Assembly: GCA_002378125.1 (NCBI GenBank)
Contig: DFRF01000210.1
Location: forward strand, 1 to 7,678
DNA length: 7,678 bases
Direction: 5' to 3'
Source of the DNA: Rhodospirillaceae bacterium UBA3470
GTDB lineage: Bacteria; Pseudomonadota; Alphaproteobacteria; Rhodospirillales; Casp-alpha2
A model generated the notes under the pieces. That model saw only the letters and a list, made by a program, of their open reading frames with translations, did not search any database and was not told where the DNA came from. Below are positions 5,250 to 7,678 of the stretch, in pieces (within the stretch, counting starts at the first letter, position 1; each line of letters opens with the position of its first letter). A program made the translations under genes and the position numbers.

Positions 5250-5753
5250 ATGAAGGTCACAAAGAGTATTATGGCCGGTTTAATCACCGTGGGTCTTGGC
5301 GGCTGTGCCGATACAATGACTCGCGTTCAAGATATGAACTGGTTAGAAATCGGCGGCACTCTCGGTGGCGCGGTTGTCGGCGGATATGTCGGATCACAGT
5401 TCGGTGGCGGCTTTGGCCAGACCTTGTTCATGACCGCAGGCGTGCTAATGGGGGGATCTAGCGGCTATACGGCGGCGCGGAACCTCGATCAATCGGATCA
5501 AGCGCGATACGACAGCACCGTGCGACAAGCGTTGGCGCAATCCAGAGACGGCGAAGTTGTCCATTGGCAGAACCCGATAACCGGCCGCACGGGTATATTT
5601 CGCGCCGTGAACACATATCAACGTTCCAATGGCCAATCCTGCCGGCAATATCGGGCGTCAGTGGTGTTCGATGACGGGATATTTTCCGGTGGCGGGATTG
5701 CATGCCAAATGGCGAACGGATCCTGGGTCAAGCTTAGCGACGAATTTAGTTGA
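5250..5753 (+). CDS. Glycine-zipper lipoprotein, 17-kDa surface antigen type
   Basis: The 167-residue protein has a lipoprotein signal (MKVTKSIMAGLITVG) with lipobox L-G-G-C at C19, so it is probably anchored in the outer membrane. Residues 35-73 form a glycine-zipper hairpin rich in G-G and G-x-x-x-G steps (IGGTLGGAVVGGYVGSQFGG, then GVLMGGSSG), as in the rickettsial 17-kDa antigen and SlyB-like proteins. ALAQSRDGEVVHWQNPITG (94-112) opens a C-terminal beta domain. C131 (QSCRQY) and C152 (IACQM) could form a disulfide. The sequence CRQY...G...G-x-A-C-x-x-x-N-G-x-W is typical of the surface-antigen C-terminal region of this family. The role in other bacteria is envelope integrity, without a defined reaction. 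Spacing to its neighbours is 19 and 11 bases, which supports cotranscription. Confidence 0.85.
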   Translation: MKVTKSIMAGLITVGLGGCADTMTRVQDMNWLEIGGTLGGAVVGGYVGSQFGGGFGQTLFMTAGVLMGGSSGYTAARNLDQSDQARYDSTVRQALAQSRDGEVVHWQNPITGRTGIFRAVNTYQRSNGQSCRQYRASVVFDDGIFSGGGIACQMANGSWVKLSDEFS

Positions 5754-5764
5754 ACCGGTGAGGT

Positions 5765-6616
5765 GTGATCGTCAGAACTAAACCCATGGTTACAGGTGTT
5801 CTGACAGCAGTCATCGCCGGGTATATCGGTTTGGTTGGCATCATTTATGTCGGGCAACGCAGCCTCATGTATCATCCCGGAGGGCCTATTGGTCCGCCGT
5901 CAACCTATGGTGTGGGGGAAATGGCTGAGTTGCCGTTGAAAAACGATGCTGGACACCCTCTCATGTCCTGGTACGCGGCGCCCCAGATGAATGAGCCTGT
6001 TTTGGTCTTTTTCCACGGCAATGCCGGGACCATCGGTGATCGTGCCGAAAAGATCCGCCCGTACCTAAACGCCGGTTTCGGCGTTGTCTTGGCTGGATAT
6101 CGTGGTTTCGGTGGCAATCCCGGATCTCCAAGCGAAGCCGGGCTCTATAAGGATGCGGCAACCATCCTCACCCATTTGAAAGCGATCGGTATTCCACCGG
6201 AACGATGGGTTATATATGGCGAATCCCTGGGAACAGGCGTGGCAACCGAGATGGCGCATCGATATGCCCTCGCCGACGCGCCCGTGGGAGCCGTAGTCCT
6301 AGAAGCCCCTTTCACATCCATGGGGGATGTGGCAGCCGTCCATTATCCTTACATTCCAACCCGGCGCCTGGTATGCGACAAGTACGATTCGATCACCAAG
6401 ATCGACGCTATCAACACACCGTTGATGATTATACATGGCGCGGCGGACCGGACGGTGCCACAAAAGCTAGGTCGCCGCCTATTCGATGCCGCGAAGAAGC
6501 CGAAGTTCTCTTTATGGCTCGAAAAGCCCGGCCATAACAACCTTTACGATTTTGGAGCGGCGACCCATATCATCCGCTTCGTACGCTCAAGCGTTGATCA
6601 ACGTTTGCCGATTTAA
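5765..6616 (+). CDS. Membrane-anchored alpha/beta hydrolase (Bem46/ABHD13-like)
   Basis: The 283-residue product starts with one hydrophobic segment (about 8-29, TGVLTAVIAGYIGLVGIIYV) and then QRSLMYHP, a typical entry into alpha/beta hydrolases of the Bem46/ABHD13 type. The oxyanion loop is FFHGNAG (82-88), followed by GYRGFGGNPGSPSE (111-124). The nucleophile elbow is GESLGTG (152-158) with S154, the acid is D228 in HGAADRTVP, and the histidine is H257 in GHNNLYD, so the triad S154-D228-H257 is complete. The anchor suggests the catalytic domain sits on the periplasmic or cytoplasmic face of the inner membrane; orientation and substrate are unknown. GTG at 5765 is 11 bases after the previous stop, with AGG unusually close. 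ATG at 5786 is an alternative that keeps the membrane segment. It is probably the last gene of the lipoprotein operon. Confidence 0.87.
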   Translation: MIVRTKPMVTGVLTAVIAGYIGLVGIIYVGQRSLMYHPGGPIGPPSTYGVGEMAELPLKNDAGHPLMSWYAAPQMNEPVLVFFHGNAGTIGDRAEKIRPYLNAGFGVVLAGYRGFGGNPGSPSEAGLYKDAATILTHLKAIGIPPERWVIYGESLGTGVATEMAHRYALADAPVGAVVLEAPFTSMGDVAAVHYPYIPTRRLVCDKYDSITKIDAINTPLMIIHGAADRTVPQKLGRRLFDAAKKPKFSLWLEKPGHNNLYDFGAATHIIRFVRSSVDQRLPI

Positions 6617-6740
6617 AGCATTGAAATAAAACGATAATACGAAAATTTGGGCGGTTATCACCCCTTGACTTCTAAACTTGATTATGAGAAATCTGAAGTG
6701 ATGTGGTGTAATTGTACCGGTTGTGCGTCCGCGCGCCGGT

Positions 6741-6765
6741 CAGGTTGCTCTTGAAACCGAACCTG
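6741..6765 (+). repeat. Inverted repeat CAGGTT-N13-AACCTG in the leader of the 140-aa gene
   Basis: CAGGTT (6741-6746) and AACCTG (6760-6765) are perfect inverted arms. A second pair, ACCGG (6716-6720) and CCGGT (6736-6740), directly precedes it, so the leader could fold into two adjacent hairpins ending 16 bases before the ATG at 6782. The 165-base gap 6617-6781 also holds TTGACT (6665-6670), but no good -10 at normal spacing. No gene is seen in the gap. Confidence 0.35.
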
Positions 6766-6781
6766 TTAACGGATCGTATTC

Positions 6782-7204
6782 ATGGCGCAAGTGCCGAAAA
6801 TTTATGCACCGACACCGGCGCAATTCGTGGCGGCAGCACGGGGTATGTCCGTCAGCAAAGTGGCGTCACTGAATACATCGATTGATGAATCGAGTGCCAG
6901 TAATTCCTCCGCGTCCGAGACAGAATTTACGCTCAATGAAGATTTTCGCCGTGATGCCGGAGCGGATGGCACACGGAACCAAAGCATGTTCCGGAATGGC
7001 GGACACCTTGCGCTTCCTACCCAGGTTTTCACCTCGCTTTTCGATCAGTTAAGCAGATCCAGTACTAACGACGACGAGCCGGACGTCCGAGCGCGGCGTA
7101 TCGGCGGCATCATCACCAAGGCCATTAAAACTTACGAGACAAATTCCAAGGTAATCCACCGTAATCCCGACGTCACCGGAACGGAGTTGAGCATCCGCCT
7201 CTAA
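6782..7204 (+). CDS. Uncharacterised 140-aa protein with a rod-protein-like C-terminal helix
   Basis: I do not recognise a named family. Residues 8-29 (YAPTPAQFVAAARGMSVSKV) are a conserved-looking helical start, 31-62 are a Ser/Asp/Glu-rich low-complexity linker, and 70-92 (GGHLALPTQVFTSLFDQL) look like a short helical motif. The C-terminal part 104-126 contains IITKAIKTYETNSKVI, which resembles the C-terminal helix of flagellar rod and hook proteins such as FlgG, where Y-E-x-N-S-K-V-I is common. It ends with GTELSIRL. There is no signal peptide or membrane segment. It is followed by a hairpin terminator at 7229-7248 and then by the rod-like 104-aa gene, suggesting a related role in the flagellum or another axial structure. 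This is inference from short motifs; a cytoplasmic regulator or chaperone is also possible. The ATG has only a weak ribosome binding site (CGGAT). Confidence 0.6.
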   Translation: MAQVPKIYAPTPAQFVAAARGMSVSKVASLNTSIDESSASNSSASETEFTLNEDFRRDAGADGTRNQSMFRNGGHLALPTQVFTSLFDQLSRSSTNDDEPDVRARRIGGIITKAIKTYETNSKVIHRNPDVTGTELSIRL

Positions 7205-7228
7205 CGCCCTCTAAATAGTCGACGCGGC

Positions 7229-7248
7229 GCAGGGTTTCCTGCTTTTTT
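7229..7248 (+). terminator. Rho-independent terminator
   Basis: GCAGG (7229-7233) and CCTGC (7238-7242) form a 5-bp stem with loop GTTT, directly followed by six T (7243-7248). It lies 24 bases after the stop of the 140-aa gene. The stem is short but the U-run is perfect, so it may end that transcript before the rod-like gene. Confidence 0.65.
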
Positions 7249-7260
7249 ACGCCCGGCACC

Positions 7261-7266
7261 TATAAT
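7261..7266 (+). promoter_or_regulatory. Perfect -10 hexamer ahead of the rod-like gene
   Basis: TATAAT (7261-7266) lies 12 bases after the terminator and 39 bases before the ATG at 7306. No TTGACA-like -35 is seen at 16-18 bases (the position falls in the terminator arm) and there is no TG extension, so it may need an activator or may be fortuitous. Confidence 0.35.
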
Positions 7267-7305
7267 CTCCAGCACCTTACGCCGAGCAACCCGTAACCTC
7301 GTATC

Positions 7306-7620
7306 ATGGCAATCACTGCGATCTTAGATACGACCCTTTCCGGTCTTCTTGTCGGCGCGGCGCAGGCGAATGCGGTGGCTATCAATTTCGGCAATCAGAA
7401 AACGCCAGACTATCAACCCGTACAGGCGATTTCCATGTCCCTGGACATTGGTGGCGCTGGCGCCAGCGTACGCACTCAAATCCCCACTAAATCAAAATCC
7501 TTTGACTTACGACGCCGATTTTCAGGCCTGATCGCCGCCGAAGTGGCTTATTATGGAAATGTAACGATCTTGCGTACGGCGGACGAAGATATCGACGAAT
7601 TGATAAATTTGACTGGTTGA
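7306..7620 (+). CDS. Minimal flagellar rod-like (FlgB/FlgC/FlgG-type) protein, 104 aa
   Basis: Flagellar axial proteins share an N-terminal helix followed by a motif like S-G-L...A-N-N-x-A-N-x-x-T-x-G-Y and a C-terminal helix with Y-x-A-N-x-x-V-L-x-T-x-D-E-M. Here residues 11-37 read L-S-G-L-L-V-G-A-A-Q-A-N, then INFGNQKTPDYQPVQ (26-40). Residues 73-104 read SGLIAAEVAYYGNVTILRTADEDIDELINLTG in short overlapping pieces: AYYGNVTILRTADEDIDEL matches the rod-type C-terminal helix, and the final INLTG resembles FlgC's LQLG end. Only about 30 residues lie between (SMSLDIGGAGASVRTQIPTK), so almost all of the chain is the two terminal segments; FlgB and FlgC are about 130-140 residues. It has no cleavable signal, as expected for axial proteins exported by the type III route. 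It could be a short rod-like or adaptor protein, or a decoy or regulatory homologue. Other flagellar genes are not visible in the window. Confidence 0.65.
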   Translation: MAITAILDTTLSGLLVGAAQANAVAINFGNQKTPDYQPVQAISMSLDIGGAGASVRTQIPTKSKSFDLRRRFSGLIAAEVAYYGNVTILRTADEDIDELINLTG

Positions 7621-7678
7621 ACCGAACTTCGACATCTTTCCTTTTTTCCCGGAAATATTATCTTAATCAAAGCGGGCG

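Noticed and set aside
4871..5287. 138-residue minus-strand reading frame with a hydrophobic start
   Set aside because: It is antisense to the lipoprotein gene, which has a proper lipobox and cysteine pattern.
6614..6637. Sigma28-like promoter (TAAA...CGATAA) ahead of the rod-like pair
   Set aside because: The spacing is 12 rather than about 15 bases, and the -10 half matches GCCGATAA only partly.
6650..6665. GGGCGGTTATCACCCC as a terminator after the hydrolase gene
   Set aside because: Pairing is interrupted to three base pairs at a time and no T-run follows.
7637..7655. TTTCC...GGAAA inverted repeat as a terminator after the rod-like gene
   Set aside because: The stem is 5 bp of mostly A-T pairs with a 9-base loop, and the T-run lies in the loop rather than after the stem.

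Overview
The window looks like chromosomal DNA of a Gram-negative alphaproteobacterium, most likely from the Rhodospirillales. Four things suggest this: a bacterial ELM1-type (DUF1022) protein, enzymes of LPS sugar phosphate metabolism (a KdsC-type phosphatase and a GmhB-like HAD phosphatase), two short lipoproteins with clear lipoboxes, and a pair of small proteins with flagellar-rod-like ends. The taxonomic call is an inference from gene content. No rRNA, tRNA, CRISPR array, transposase or phage gene was seen.

Left part (1-3602): the tail of an ELM1-family gene runs into a hydroxypyruvate isomerase-family gene (hyi), both on the + strand. Their transcription converges on a minus-strand pair, a GmhB-like HAD phosphatase followed by a fumarylacetoacetate hydrolase-family (FAH) enzyme. 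The HAD gene is divergent from a YbaN/DUF454 inner-membrane protein, which in turn converges on an SMR-type small multidrug transporter. Both convergent junctions (hyi/FAH and DUF454/SMR) have the same form: the two stop codons share the tetranucleotide TTAG, so the genes overlap by 4 bases.

Middle part (3603-4885): a sparse region with one uncertain 86-residue ORF and a KdsC-type phosphatase that is best started at a GTG with a good Shine-Dalgarno sequence. The usual lptC/lptA/lptB genes do not follow it here.

Right part (4886-7678): a probable three-gene envelope operon encodes a small cysteine-rich lipoprotein, a glycine-zipper lipoprotein of the rickettsial 17-kDa antigen type, and a membrane-anchored alpha/beta hydrolase. 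Next come two small genes. The second (104 aa) looks like a minimal flagellar axial protein with an N-terminal rod-type signature and a C-terminal rod-type helix and almost nothing between. The first (140 aa) ends in a helix with a YETNSKVI motif like that of flagellar rod proteins. A hairpin terminator and a perfect TATAAT lie between them. This pair is the most interesting content of the window.
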